Of a stretch of DNA of 64,000 bases, positions 26,613-35,771 are shown in pieces. The translations under genes were made by a program, and so were the position numbers. How positions within the stretch are numbered: the first letter of the stretch is position 1; each line of letters opens with the position of its first letter. Under the pieces are notes generated by a model. The model was not told the DNA's origin. It ran no database searches and was given only the letters and a program-made list of their open reading frames with translations. Origin of the DNA: Methanogranum sp963676045. Lineage in GTDB: Archaea; Thermoplasmatota; Thermoplasmata; Methanomassiliicoccales; Methanomethylophilaceae. Location: assembly GCA_963676045.1 (NCBI GenBank), contig OY780938.1, positions 1,178,001-1,242,000 of the forward strand, given 5' to 3'.

Positions 26613-26629
26613 AATAGATTACATCTATT
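26613..26629. promoter_or_regulatory. Palindromic operator before the HTH gene
   Basis: AATAGAT-TAC-ATCTATT is a perfect 7-bp inverted repeat with a 3-bp spacer, 11 bp upstream of the ATG at 26602 and within 10 bp of the helicase stop. It overlaps the region between a TATTAATA-like box and the expected transcription start, the usual place for a repressor site. Confidence 0.6.
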
Positions 26630-26638
26630 AATATCTGA

Positions 26639-29600
26639 TTAAGCTCCGGGATTGGTTTTAAGATAGAATTCGGACACATCCCAATCCTCTTCTTCAGCGG
26701 ATTTGCCCTCATCTATCTTGACCCCTAGTTGCTTTGCTACTTCCTTTATGTATCTCGAAGCTGCATCGTCACCTTTGAAATCCTCGACCTTGGCACCTGT
26801 CACGCAGACCTTCCCCTTGAATGAACCTATTATCTCCGTTCCTGAGAAAACAACGCATTCTGTTGATCCGTGTGTCTTCTTTATATGATTCCTTAGGAAG
26901 AGATGCAGATTGTCCTGAGTGTTGAGCAGCATCTTCTCTACGAACGGCCTCGGATTTATGTCGACATCGTCTTTGAGCATCCATCTCAATGTCGGATCGT
27001 CCTGCAAGAGGAAACCTTTGGCCAGGAATCCTTCGTTCTCTAACTCGGATAGGACCTCCCTTGTTATTCCCATCCTGATGTTGAGGAATTGAGAGAGGCC
27101 CTCAGCGGAGAATGTACCGAAATCCTTGAAGTGCATCGTGACGACCTCCTTTATCGCATTCTTCGTCTCGATATCCCTCAATGGAACTATGCTGTAATAG
27201 GAATCCGCATCCTGGTATACCATGGATTGCTTGGAAAGCGCGGATATCGCCTCCAATGTCTTGTTCATGGACAATGGGGAATTGGCTATTATCTCCTTTC
27301 TCGAGATGGGTTGCCTCTCCTTTATGAGCCTGTACATGGACCTCATGTCCTCGTCCATCTCCCCGTTCTTTGTGGCACGGTATAGAGGCGCGAATTCCAA
27401 CGTCGTGTATCCCATATACGGGGGCATGAGCGACATCCTCACGAGCATCCCGCGCTCGACCTGCTTCTTTATCGATGTCTTCTCAGCTACCCTGGTCACA
27501 AGCTCCTGATCGTTGCGTATGTATCCTCTGGCGGCGACGCAACGGTCCACGGTCTGATACTTTGAGAATTTGGATACTTTCTGTTTGTAGAATATGTAAC
27601 TGAGGTATTCCTTGTCGGAGAAGGTCTTCACGACGAATCTTCCCTTGGCGTAGAAGCCGTTGATCGGGTGATATCCCCTGGATGTGAGCACACTCACTAT
27701 ATCCTCGCCCAACTGGGATGCGTCCGTGCCCATGACCTCCCTTATCCTGACCACGTCGGTGTTCTTCATGTTGAAGAACCTCATCAGATTGTCCACAGCG
27801 ACGAGCACCTCCTCGAAATCGGTGGGGTCGTCGATATCCATCCCTCTTATCTCGATGCACCCTGACATCTCCCAGATCTCTAGGGCGCCGATGACGCTGC
27901 TGCCCCTCACCAGAGGATAGATCCACCTGTCGCCATAACGTGCGGAGAGCTCTGCCCATTTGGCACCGAGGTCGTGATCGAAAAGGGATAGTATCTTGAT
28001 CCTCTTGTCCGGTGCCGGCGCATTCTCCATCGCGCGTATCTCGTCGGGCATGATGTACATGGTCGTCTGACCGCTGCCCACCAGTATGGTGGCTGCACCT
28101 ACATCCTTGGCCACAGAATCTATCTCATCGAGAGGTACGCCTGTCAGGAACCTCAATGCCTGCGCAGGTATCGGACCGTGGGCCCTGATGTAGCTCTTTA
28201 TCAGGTCTCTGGAGGGCTGACCTTTGGGTTTATCCGGCCTGTACACTTTGTAAGTGTTCTCCGTCCCCCAGTCCTCCCTCTCGTCGAATGCGCGTATTAT
28301 CTTCAAAGAACGGTCCAATCTTTGTATGGACTCCTTGACCTCATCCTTATCGCGACCGGTCTCGGCGACCAGCTGCCTCATCGTGGCATGTTCGAAACCA
28401 TCGATCATGTTCAGAAGCTTCTTGTCGTCATCTGTGGACTCGTCCTCTCTCAGCGAGGCCAATCTGTCACCGTCTTCTGCCATGACGTATCTGACCCTTC
28501 CCCTTACAAACCTTCCGAGGAGAATGTGCTCCGATTCCCTCATGGAATACCATTCTTTGAGGTTGAATCCCTTCACCCTGTTGAATACGTCGATCTCGCT
28601 TCCGGCAGAACCATAGAATTTGAAGAAATCATCGATCGATTCGAATTCCTCTCCTTTCGTCACCCTGTAATTCTCGACGGTATCGTAATCGTATATGTTC
28701 TCCTTGCCCGCCTTCAATCTCAGGCGGTCCAGGGATTTCATGTACTGTGTGTTCTCAGAAACTAGGAAGAATCCCTTTGCCACCTCTTCGCTGTTGACAA
28801 GGGATTCCAATGATGCCCTGGTATCATTCTCAGGTATGGAAAGGGAATATGCTACCTCCTGCACCGTTGCTGGTGCGAAGCAGTCCAGATAGCGGAACAC
28901 AATGGCATCCATACTCGCTGCCTTATCGAGCTCAGGATACTCCACCCTTCCGAAATACCATCTGTTGTTTGCGGCGATGTCGGTCCTTGTTATCAGATAC
29001 ATCGATTCCAGTTTACGTACAGATCTGAATGTTACGTCCTCACTTATCTGGAGCTCTGCGGTTATATCGCTCATGGCGGTCCTTTCCGCTATGCAATCGT
29101 AAACATGAAGGTCCTGATCCGTCAGGTCTTTTTCCTTTACCGTCGCGGCCGCATACTTGGGAATCTCGGTCTTCACCATTATGTGCGGTTCGTCTAGGAA
29201 GACGGTCCCTATTATCCCATCCTTTAACAGGTCCCTGACCCATTCGTCCACGACCTTCCTGTCCTCATCGCAATAGGCGTAGAGATTACGTCCACGCTCC
29301 CTGAATACCTGCAACGGGCCTGTGCGCATCAGGAGTTTCGGTATGTCCTCCTTGCAGACTACACGGCCCATCTTCTGCCTGAAATACGGAATTACCTGGT
29401 CCTCATCGAACTCGAAGTCCTTCACTGAATCCCCTAACGCCCTCGTCAGGACCTTGCGATGTAGCTCGCGCAGCAATGCCGACCTGTCCTCCATCAGGAC
29501 TATGTCCGAGAATCCGGAGAGTATTATCGAATGGGCGAACGGCGACGGGGTGCCTGTGAAATAGATTGTCTGGACCCCCATCTTCCCATTCTCTATCATC

Positions 29601-31999
29601 TGCAATACGACCTTGGCATTCTTTATGTCCATGTCGTCCTCGAGGACCTCCCTGTAGGTTTCCTCGATCACCGGCTCGTTCTCCATGTTACCGAGATTAT
29701 CGAGCAGGTACGCTGACCTTATCTGCTGCCTGTTGACCGATATTGGACGCCCCATGTAATTACGGAGTATCATGAAACTACGCGCTGCAGTGTGCCTGAA
29801 TCTCAGCTTGAAGATCTCTGAATCCTTTATGGATTTCCTCAATATGGGTTCCAGGTCCTTGGAGCTCAACATTCCGAGGACATCCTTGATATCGATCTTC
29901 CTTGAAGTGCCTATCATGAAATTATCATCGGTTATTGTGATCGACACATTCGAACCGATGATGTTGGTCATCCTGTATGCATATGCTCTGGATAGGGCAT
30001 CGTTCACCCTCCTGCCGAACGGGAAATGGAATATGATCCTCTGATTGCCAGAGGGATCTATGTACTCCTCGATGGCCAACCTGTCCGCATCAGGTATGAA
30101 TCCGGATACGGCCTTTTGTTCTCTCAGATATGACACTATGCTCCTCGCAGACCCTTCATCGATATCGAATTCCTCGCTTATCTTGAGGATCAGAGATTCC
30201 GTCTCCTCTTCTATGCGATTCGACATCTCGGTCCTGAAATCCGCAACATCCATTGAGAGGTCGAAACTCCTTGGCAGCATCTCGCCTGCCCACGATGGGA
30301 CTGTTGGCTTCCTGCCGTTCGCCTCTTTGACGTATGCCATCATGCCTTTGGAACGTACGAACTCGAATGACCTGCCTCCAAGAACGAACACATCCCTTGC
30401 TGAAAGCCTTTCCACGAACTTCTCGGATAATTCTCCGGCTGTGGAACCGTGACTGGTTATCACACGGTAATTGGCCTCTTCAGGTATGGTGCCGAGGTTC
30501 ATCAGATATATCATCCTGGAGCCTTTCTTCCTTCCGAACTGCTTCTCTTCCTCGTCATACCAGATCTTGGAATAAACGCCCTCGTGCTCATCCTTGCTCC
30601 CTAGATATCTTAGAACATTGATGAAACTCTCCATGGTCAATGTACGATAGCAATATGACCCCTTCACGACATCGTATGCATCATCTACGTTCCATCTATA
30701 GTCCAGACTCATGCCTACAAGGGTCTGAGAAAGCACATCGAGACAATTCTCAGGTATGCCTACGCGATCGATGTCGCTACGATGCGCTGCACGGCACATC
30801 ACGGCACACTCTATGAGGTCATCTGGATCGAACACCATGAGGCGGCCCTTCGCCACCTTGCCGAAACTATGACCGGACCTTCCTATCCTCTGAAGCCCCT
30901 TCGCAACGGATTTGGGGGAACCTATCTGACATACCAGGTCCACAGACCCTATGTCTATTCCCAACTCGAGCGATGTGGATGACACCACGCACTTTATCTC
31001 TCCCCTTTTGAGACGCTCCTCCACATCCAATCTCGTATCCTTGCCCAAAGAGCTGTGATGCACCTCTATGTTGTCCAACCCTCTCTCCTTGAGCTTATAG
31101 ACCACGCTTTCAGCACCAGACCTTGTGTTTGTGAATATCAGGGTGGTCTCATGCGTTGCCACGAGTTCCCTCAATCTGTCGTACATCATCGAATTGACAA
31201 TGTCCGATGAAAATGCGGTCATATCCTCCGTCGGACAGATGACCTCCAGATCCAGTATCTTCTTAGAATCGGATTCTATAAGCGTCACATCGCGCGTGGA
31301 ACCGTCTAAATTACATCCTACCAGGTATCCTGCGATGGCCTCTATGGGAGCGAGCGTTGCCGACAGACCTATCCTTGTGAACTTTGAATCGCAAAAATTC
31401 TGCAAGCGCTCCAATGTCAAGGAAAGGAAGGCCCCCCTCTTCGAATCACATATGTCGTGTATCTCGTCCAGGATCACCCATTCCACTTGTTTGAACTTCT
31501 CACTGAACTTTGGCGCGGCCAATATGAGTGCAAGGGATTCAGGAGTGGTTATGAGGATGTGCGGAGGATGACGCACCATCTTCTGCCTATCGCTCTGAGA
31601 GGTGTCGCCAGAACGCACCGCCACCCTTATATCAGGGATGTTGAGGCCGTTCTCCGCTGCGACCTTCCTCATCTCGGCGAGAGGCATATTGAGATTCCTG
31701 TTGACATCATTCGCCAAAGCCTTCAAAGGAGAGACATATATGCAATATATCTTCTCCTCGAGCCTTCCTTCCGAAGCGTATCTTGTCAACTCATTGATTA
31801 TGCTTGTGAAAGCGGTGAGGGTCTTTCCTGATCCGGTGGGCGATGACACTAGGACGTTCTTTCTCTGATGAATGACGGGTATTGCTCTGGCCTGAGGTTC
31901 AGTAAGGTCTTCGAATTTCTCATAGAACCACTTTGATATCAATGGCTCCATCAGTGCCATGACCTCATCCATCGTATGCGTCTTATCAATCCGCTCCAA
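26639..31999 (-). CDS. Giant Lhr-family DEAD/DEAH helicase (1786 aa)
   Basis: Starts at TTG 31999 with GGTGAGG upstream. Walker A SSPTGSGKT (53-60), TTPESLALIL, DEIH (178-181), SSTSLELGIDIGSVDLVCQI and QRIGRSGHS form the helicase core, followed by Lhr-core elements (VPSWAGEMLPRSFDLSMDV, FHFPFGRRVNDALSRAYAY). That accounts for about 850 residues. The remaining roughly 900 residues contain several winged-helix-like stretches (DITAELQISEDVTFRSVRKL, MRQLVAETGRDKDEVKESI), as in the C-terminal region of bacterial Lhr, but the protein exceeds even E. coli Lhr (about 1540). Probably repair of DNA or RNA-DNA hybrids; the E. coli tail has been linked to uracil glycosylase activity, not testable here. 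Confidence 0.92.
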   Translation of the reverse strand: MERIDKTHTMDEVMALMEPLISKWFYEKFEDLTEPQARAIPVIHQRKNVLVSSPTGSGKTLTAFTSIINELTRYASEGRLEEKIYCIYVSPLKALANDVNRNLNMPLAEMRKVAAENGLNIPDIRVAVRSGDTSQSDRQKMVRHPPHILITTPESLALILAAPKFSEKFKQVEWVILDEIHDICDSKRGAFLSLTLERLQNFCDSKFTRIGLSATLAPIEAIAGYLVGCNLDGSTRDVTLIESDSKKILDLEVICPTEDMTAFSSDIVNSMMYDRLRELVATHETTLIFTNTRSGAESVVYKLKERGLDNIEVHHSSLGKDTRLDVEERLKRGEIKCVVSSTSLELGIDIGSVDLVCQIGSPKSVAKGLQRIGRSGHSFGKVAKGRLMVFDPDDLIECAVMCRAAHRSDIDRVGIPENCLDVLSQTLVGMSLDYRWNVDDAYDVVKGSYCYRTLTMESFINVLRYLGSKDEHEGVYSKIWYDEEEKQFGRKKGSRMIYLMNLGTIPEEANYRVITSHGSTAGELSEKFVERLSARDVFVLGGRSFEFVRSKGMMAYVKEANGRKPTVPSWAGEMLPRSFDLSMDVADFRTEMSNRIEEETESLILKISEEFDIDEGSARSIVSYLREQKAVSGFIPDADRLAIEEYIDPSGNQRIIFHFPFGRRVNDALSRAYAYRMTNIIGSNVSITITDDNFMIGTSRKIDIKDVLGMLSSKDLEPILRKSIKDSEIFKLRFRHTAARSFMILRNYMGRPISVNRQQIRSAYLLDNLGNMENEPVIEETYREVLEDDMDIKNAKVVLQMIENGKMGVQTIYFTGTPSPFAHSIILSGFSDIVLMEDRSALLRELHRKVLTRALGDSVKDFEFDEDQVIPYFRQKMGRVVCKEDIPKLLMRTGPLQVFRERGRNLYAYCDEDRKVVDEWVRDLLKDGIIGTVFLDEPHIMVKTEIPKYAAATVKEKDLTDQDLHVYDCIAERTAMSDITAELQISEDVTFRSVRKLESMYLITRTDIAANNRWYFGRVEYPELDKAASMDAIVFRYLDCFAPATVQEVAYSLSIPENDTRASLESLVNSEEVAKGFFLVSENTQYMKSLDRLRLKAGKENIYDYDTVENYRVTKGEEFESIDDFFKFYGSAGSEIDVFNRVKGFNLKEWYSMRESEHILLGRFVRGRVRYVMAEDGDRLASLREDESTDDDKKLLNMIDGFEHATMRQLVAETGRDKDEVKESIQRLDRSLKIIRAFDEREDWGTENTYKVYRPDKPKGQPSRDLIKSYIRAHGPIPAQALRFLTGVPLDEIDSVAKDVGAATILVGSGQTTMYIMPDEIRAMENAPAPDKRIKILSLFDHDLGAKWAELSARYGDRWIYPLVRGSSVIGALEIWEMSGCIEIRGMDIDDPTDFEEVLVAVDNLMRFFNMKNTDVVRIREVMGTDASQLGEDIVSVLTSRGYHPINGFYAKGRFVVKTFSDKEYLSYIFYKQKVSKFSKYQTVDRCVAARGYIRNDQELVTRVAEKTSIKKQVERGMLVRMSLMPPYMGYTTLEFAPLYRATKNGEMDEDMRSMYRLIKERQPISRKEIIANSPLSMNKTLEAISALSKQSMVYQDADSYYSIVPLRDIETKNAIKEVVTMHFKDFGTFSAEGLSQFLNIRMGITREVLSELENEGFLAKGFLLQDDPTLRWMLKDDVDINPRPFVEKMLLNTQDNLHLFLRNHIKKTHGSTECVVFSGTEIIGSFKGKVCVTGAKVEDFKGDDAASRYIKEVAKQLGVKIDEGKSAEEEDWDVSEFYLKTNPGA

Positions 32000-32150
32000 A
32001 TCCTCACCTAGATTAATGCGTAGCTTACTCCAAAGTTGTATTTATTTCCTCCTAAGATATACAGAAAATATCATCGTATCGAAACGCTCGAAGAACAGAT
32101 AGGCGAAAATGAATGGAAAATATAAAGACATGTAAATGGATTGGCATCCA

Positions 32151-32999
32151 ATGAGATACAAGGTTCTACTGGCCGCCATTATCTTGGTTTTGTCCATTCT
32201 GATCATTCCGACATTGAGTGATGAATCGACATACGGTGATGAAGGCCAGACCACGTATTACATCAAAGGATATGTTGTAAGCACTGAGCCGGAAGGCAAC
32301 ATCCCACTTGTTGGTGTTGAAGTCACTATTATTTACAACAACATAACAAGTCCATTGTATTCCGACACTACTGATTCAAATGGTGAATTCAGTGTGGAAG
32401 TCCCGTATAATACGAACCTTCAGATAAAGTTCACATTGAACGGATATACTCTGAGGTCCTGCCCCAATATAACAGAAGGAACATCGGGATACTATGTGTT
32501 GGATCTGACTGGCATCACCCCTATCGATGATGTTTACAGTATAACATCGGATGCAAGTGGCTTGCAACCGGCAATAATGTCTCAATCATCAGCTATGGTC
32601 AAAGGCACGATCTCCTATTCGGGAGGCTACGTCCAAGGTGCGACAGTAACAATGGTCTCAACCGACGGATCCATCGAATATGAGACGAAGACGAATTCGA
32701 AGGGTGTCTTCACATTCGAGGAATGCGAGAGCGGGACCTACAAGATGACCATCACCTGCGGAGGATTCGAAACATACGGGCCTGAGACCATTACGATCAC
32801 AGAGGGCATAAATGAATACAACGCAACGCTGATATCGAAAGAGAATCAACAGTTCTTTGGATTGGACCTGATACATCTTATGATGATATTCGGAATACTG
32901 TTCGGGATACTCATATCGCTCACGATGTTCATACTCGTACATCGCAAAAAGGACACGGTCACCATCATAGACGATACGCGTGATGAGGACGAGAACTGA
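32151..32999 (+). CDS. Secreted membrane-anchored protein with carboxypeptidase-regulatory-like repeats
   Basis: 282 residues. N-terminal signal (RYKVLLAAIILVLSILIIP), two beta-sandwich repeats of the CarboxypepD_reg/CNA-B kind (YVVSTEPEGNIPLVGVEVTI with DTTDSNGEFSVEVP; YVQGATVTMVSTDGS with TKTNSKGVFTFEECESGTYK), a C-terminal transmembrane helix (LIHLMMIFGILFGILISLTM) and a short charged cytoplasmic tail. Probably an extracellular adhesion or envelope protein. ATG 32151 lies about 27 bp after a TATAAAG box, so the mRNA is likely leaderless. Target unknown. Confidence 0.82.
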   Translation: MRYKVLLAAIILVLSILIIPTLSDESTYGDEGQTTYYIKGYVVSTEPEGNIPLVGVEVTIIYNNITSPLYSDTTDSNGEFSVEVPYNTNLQIKFTLNGYTLRSCPNITEGTSGYYVLDLTGITPIDDVYSITSDASGLQPAIMSQSSAMVKGTISYSGGYVQGATVTMVSTDGSIEYETKTNSKGVFTFEECESGTYKMTITCGGFETYGPETITITEGINEYNATLISKENQQFFGLDLIHLMMIFGILFGILISLTMFILVHRKKDTVTIIDDTRDEDEN

Positions 33000-33001
33000 T
33001 T

Positions 33002-33565
33002 TCAATATCTGACGAGTGATCTTCTGACATCCTCGTAAAGACTGTTGCCATGGCTGTCCATGGCCACTACCAGCGGACCAAGATTCTGTGCCTCGAATTT
33101 CCAAAGGGCCTCGGCCATCCCAAGGTCCTCCCATTCCACGCCGGTCACCTTCGAAAGTCCTTCCGCAAGCGATACGGCCGCACCGCCTGTTGCAGCGAGA
33201 TAGACGCATCCTGCCTCTTTCATCGCTTCCAATACCTCTGAGGACATGCCCCCTTTGCCGATTATGGCCTTGATGGAGAATTCCCTTATCATCTCTGGTT
33301 CAAGCTTATTCATCCTGGCGCTGGTGGTCGGACCTGCTGCGATGACTGTCCATTTGCCTCCTTCCTTGACCATGATCGGGCCACAATGATAGAGGACGGA
33401 ATCCCTTATGACATCTGGTACCGCTCTGCCTTCATGGACGTATTCGAGCGCGCGGATATGCATCTCATCCCTGCCCGTTATTATGGGGCCGCTGATGGAG
33501 ACCACCTCTCCGACCTTCAATCCTCTGACTGCGTCTATCGAGAGCGGCGATCTGATGGATCTCAT
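33002..33565 (-). CDS. fumB: Fumarate hydratase class I, beta subunit
   Basis: 187 residues equivalent to the C-terminal part of class I fumarases: LKVGEVVSISGPIITGRDEM, LYHCGPIMVKEGGKW, AAGPTTSARMNKLEPEMI and IIGKGGMSSEVLEAMKEAG. With the alpha subunit it interconverts fumarate and malate through a 4Fe-4S cluster. ATG 33565 overlaps the alpha stop (ATGA); a longer frame extending into alpha is not used. Tartrate dehydratase is the alternative function. Confidence 0.92.
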   Translation of the reverse strand: MRSIRSPLSIDAVRGLKVGEVVSISGPIITGRDEMHIRALEYVHEGRAVPDVIRDSVLYHCGPIMVKEGGKWTVIAAGPTTSARMNKLEPEMIREFSIKAIIGKGGMSSEVLEAMKEAGCVYLAATGGAAVSLAEGLSKVTGVEWEDLGMAEALWKFEAQNLGPLVVAMDSHGNSLYEDVRRSLVRY

Positions 33566-34437
33566 AATCTTGCCCCCTGTGTGTACTCGACGCCTTTGTC
33601 TGATATCCTTACAGATGCCCTGCGTGTCGCCCAGCAACCTATATTGACTGCCACGGGAAGACTCGCCGTGTGACAATAGGCCGTATTTATCTTGACAGAC
33701 AGAACGGTCGTTGCGCCCCCTAGACCCATCGGGCCTAGTCCGCTACCGTTTATCTTTACGAATAGGTCCTCTTCCATTTTTTTAAGGACTGGATCAGGAT
33801 TGTCCTCGTCGATGGGCCTTACCAATGCCATCTTGGCCATGGCGACACATTCATCGGCGGTACCTCCTATACCGACCCCCACGATGCTCGGGGGACAGGG
33901 CCTTCCACCGGCATCGATGACTGAATCGAATACGAATTTACGGATGCCTTCCACGCCATCGGATGGGTTGAGCATCGCAAGGCGCGTCATGTTCTCAGAG
34001 CCTGCACCTTTGAGAAGTACTGTTATCTCGGTGAAATCATCCTCGGTTGGAATGAAATGGATGATCGGCATTCCCTTGCCGAGATTGTTCCCGATGTTCT
34101 CCCTTGTTATTGGATCAACGGTGTTTGGCCTCAGGGGTATCGATCTGGTTGCTTTCTCGATGCCTCTCGAGATCTCTCCCACGATCGAAGAATCGAATCT
34201 TCCCCTGACATAGAATATCGGTATCCCTGTATCTTGGCACATAGGTCTTCCGAGGAGTTCCGCCTTTTTCACATTGTCCATTATCGCCCCGAGCTGCGAA
34301 TAGGCGATCGAATTAGTCTCCCATGCTGCTGCGGCTTCCAGAGCCCATCCTATATCCTTCGGCAATTTCGTATTCGCCAGACGGAGCAGGTTCACAACCG
34401 TGTCCTCGATGGATTCAGGAAGTTTGATCATTGTCAA
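33562..34437 (-). CDS. fumA: Fumarate hydratase class I, alpha subunit
   Basis: 291 residues of the N-terminal half of class I fumarase, carrying the 4Fe-4S ligands (GRPMCQDTGIPIFY, GGRPCPPSIVGVGIGG, INTAYCHTASLPVAVNIGCW). Starts at TTG 34437 behind GAGGTGA, which overlaps the nmd3 stop. In methanogens this feeds the incomplete TCA pathway. Oddly it closes an operon of replication and ribosome-biogenesis genes (mcm, DUF424, nmd3). Confidence 0.93.
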   Translation of the reverse strand: MTMIKLPESIEDTVVNLLRLANTKLPKDIGWALEAAAAWETNSIAYSQLGAIMDNVKKAELLGRPMCQDTGIPIFYVRGRFDSSIVGEISRGIEKATRSIPLRPNTVDPITRENIGNNLGKGMPIIHFIPTEDDFTEITVLLKGAGSENMTRLAMLNPSDGVEGIRKFVFDSVIDAGGRPCPPSIVGVGIGGTADECVAMAKMALVRPIDEDNPDPVLKKMEEDLFVKINGSGLGPMGLGGATTVLSVKINTAYCHTASLPVAVNIGCWATRRASVRISDKGVEYTQGARL

Positions 34438-34441
34438 GATT

Positions 34442-35479
34442 TCACCTCTTGCTCGGTATGTAGTACAGTGTCCCTTCTATGTCCGCGACCTTCACGGTCT
34501 CCCCTGCCCAACTTCCCTCGGGAATGACAATGTCTATAGTCTCGAATGTCCGAGGGTTGAGTATCTGTATCTCCCTGCCGGATCTGCTGATCACATTCGC
34601 CTCTGTAAGGTCCTTTGCCTTTATCAGCACCTTGAGGTCGTTCATCTCTGTGCGCTTTATGGACTTGTCCTTGAATGTGGACAGGTCTGTTATCCTACCT
34701 CCTGCGTTCGATACCTTTGAAAGGAGATAATTGCGCTTTTCATAGCTGACCACATCCCCCACGTGGAAATCTGGAAGACGGACGAGGTAAGTGAGCCTGT
34801 ACATCTCCTGCCCATCCCTGGTCTGACCAACAAGCTTGGATGCCTCTTTGGTCTCAGCGGAGTATGAGTCCACCAGCGTCTTGGCCAACGCCTTTCCGAG
34901 TTGTATCGATGAGAGATACACGTCGACACCGCCAGTCACCAATTCCATTTTCGAGATGAATATGTCCCTATTGGTCTTTGACTGGAAATCGACATAGTTC
35001 TCTATACGTGCCAGAACCTCATCCTTGAGATCGCTCGGCAGATCCTTGCAACAGGTCCTTATCTGCAGGATGGACTCGTAATAGCTCCCCAACACCCTCG
35101 AACACCTTTTGCAAACGGTGTTCTTTATGCGCACTAGTACGGTTGCCTCGGCCTCGACCTCGACATCGGAGACGTCCAACAAGGCCTGCATATGCACCAG
35201 GTAATTGCTTGGGTCCTGCTCTTCGACCGCCGCCCCTACCTCTATGACACGTGCTTCCCTTATGATGGACAGGTTCCCTATAGCCGTATCCTCGATTATC
35301 TTCATCTTGTCCATGGGCAGCCATTCGTCACGAAGGCGGTACTCGCCGCAATTCGTACAGACCTGGAGGTCCACATGATGCGGGACGGTCACTAGTTGCC
35401 TTCCCTCGAGGAAGCAATCTATGCATAGGCCGTTTATGATGTCGTTGCAATCCTTTCCACATTTAACACAGAATCTCAA
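34442..35479 (-). CDS. nmd3: NMD3-family ribosomal protein
   Basis: 345 residues of archaeal NMD3, related to the eukaryotic 60S export adaptor. N-terminal zinc knuckles (FCVKCGKDC, GLCIDCF, CTNCGEYRL) and CKRCSR...RTCCKDL further in are followed by eL22/eIF5A-like domains (LVRLPDFHVGDVVSYEKRNY). In archaea, without nuclear export, it presumably acts in 50S maturation or quality control. TTG start overlaps the DUF424 stop. Confidence 0.92.
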   Translation of the reverse strand: MRFCVKCGKDCNDIINGLCIDCFLEGRQLVTVPHHVDLQVCTNCGEYRLRDEWLPMDKMKIIEDTAIGNLSIIREARVIEVGAAVEEQDPSNYLVHMQALLDVSDVEVEAEATVLVRIKNTVCKRCSRVLGSYYESILQIRTCCKDLPSDLKDEVLARIENYVDFQSKTNRDIFISKMELVTGGVDVYLSSIQLGKALAKTLVDSYSAETKEASKLVGQTRDGQEMYRLTYLVRLPDFHVGDVVSYEKRNYLLSKVSNAGGRITDLSTFKDKSIKRTEMNDLKVLIKAKDLTEANVISRSGREIQILNPRTFETIDIVIPEGSWAGETVKVADIEGTLYYIPSKR

Positions 35480-35769
35480 ATTATCACTACCTGGGCGTGC
35501 TTTACTCCCCCGATCTCCATAACATTGGCTTCGGAGACCATTCCCTCCGCGACCGCCCTTTCGACTATCGCGTTTCCTACGAGATTCATTATAGAGACAG
35601 ATTTGGTACGTTCCACGAATGTCTCTTCCGAAACTATCTCGCCTCCGTAGAATTTCTCAGACACGGTTATCTTTACACCGTCTCCTCTGAAGGTCCTTCC
35701 CAAAATCTCCTCATCGCATGCTGCGAGTATCCTGTCGTTCTCATGAACGTGTATCTTGACGTATACCAT
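35476..35769 (-). CDS. DUF424 family protein
   Basis: 97 residues from ATG 35769: MVYVKIHVHENDRILAACDE, FRGDGVKITVSEKFYGGEIV and the C-terminal EANVMEIGGVKHAQVVII. This matches DUF424, a small archaeal family often encoded beside nmd3 or translation genes and thought to bind RNA; unproven. It lies 2 bp after mcm and overlaps nmd3 by 4 bp. Confidence 0.87.
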   Translation of the reverse strand: MVYVKIHVHENDRILAACDEEILGRTFRGDGVKITVSEKFYGGEIVSEETFVERTKSVSIMNLVGNAIVERAVAEGMVSEANVMEIGGVKHAQVVII

Positions 35770-35771
35770 CT

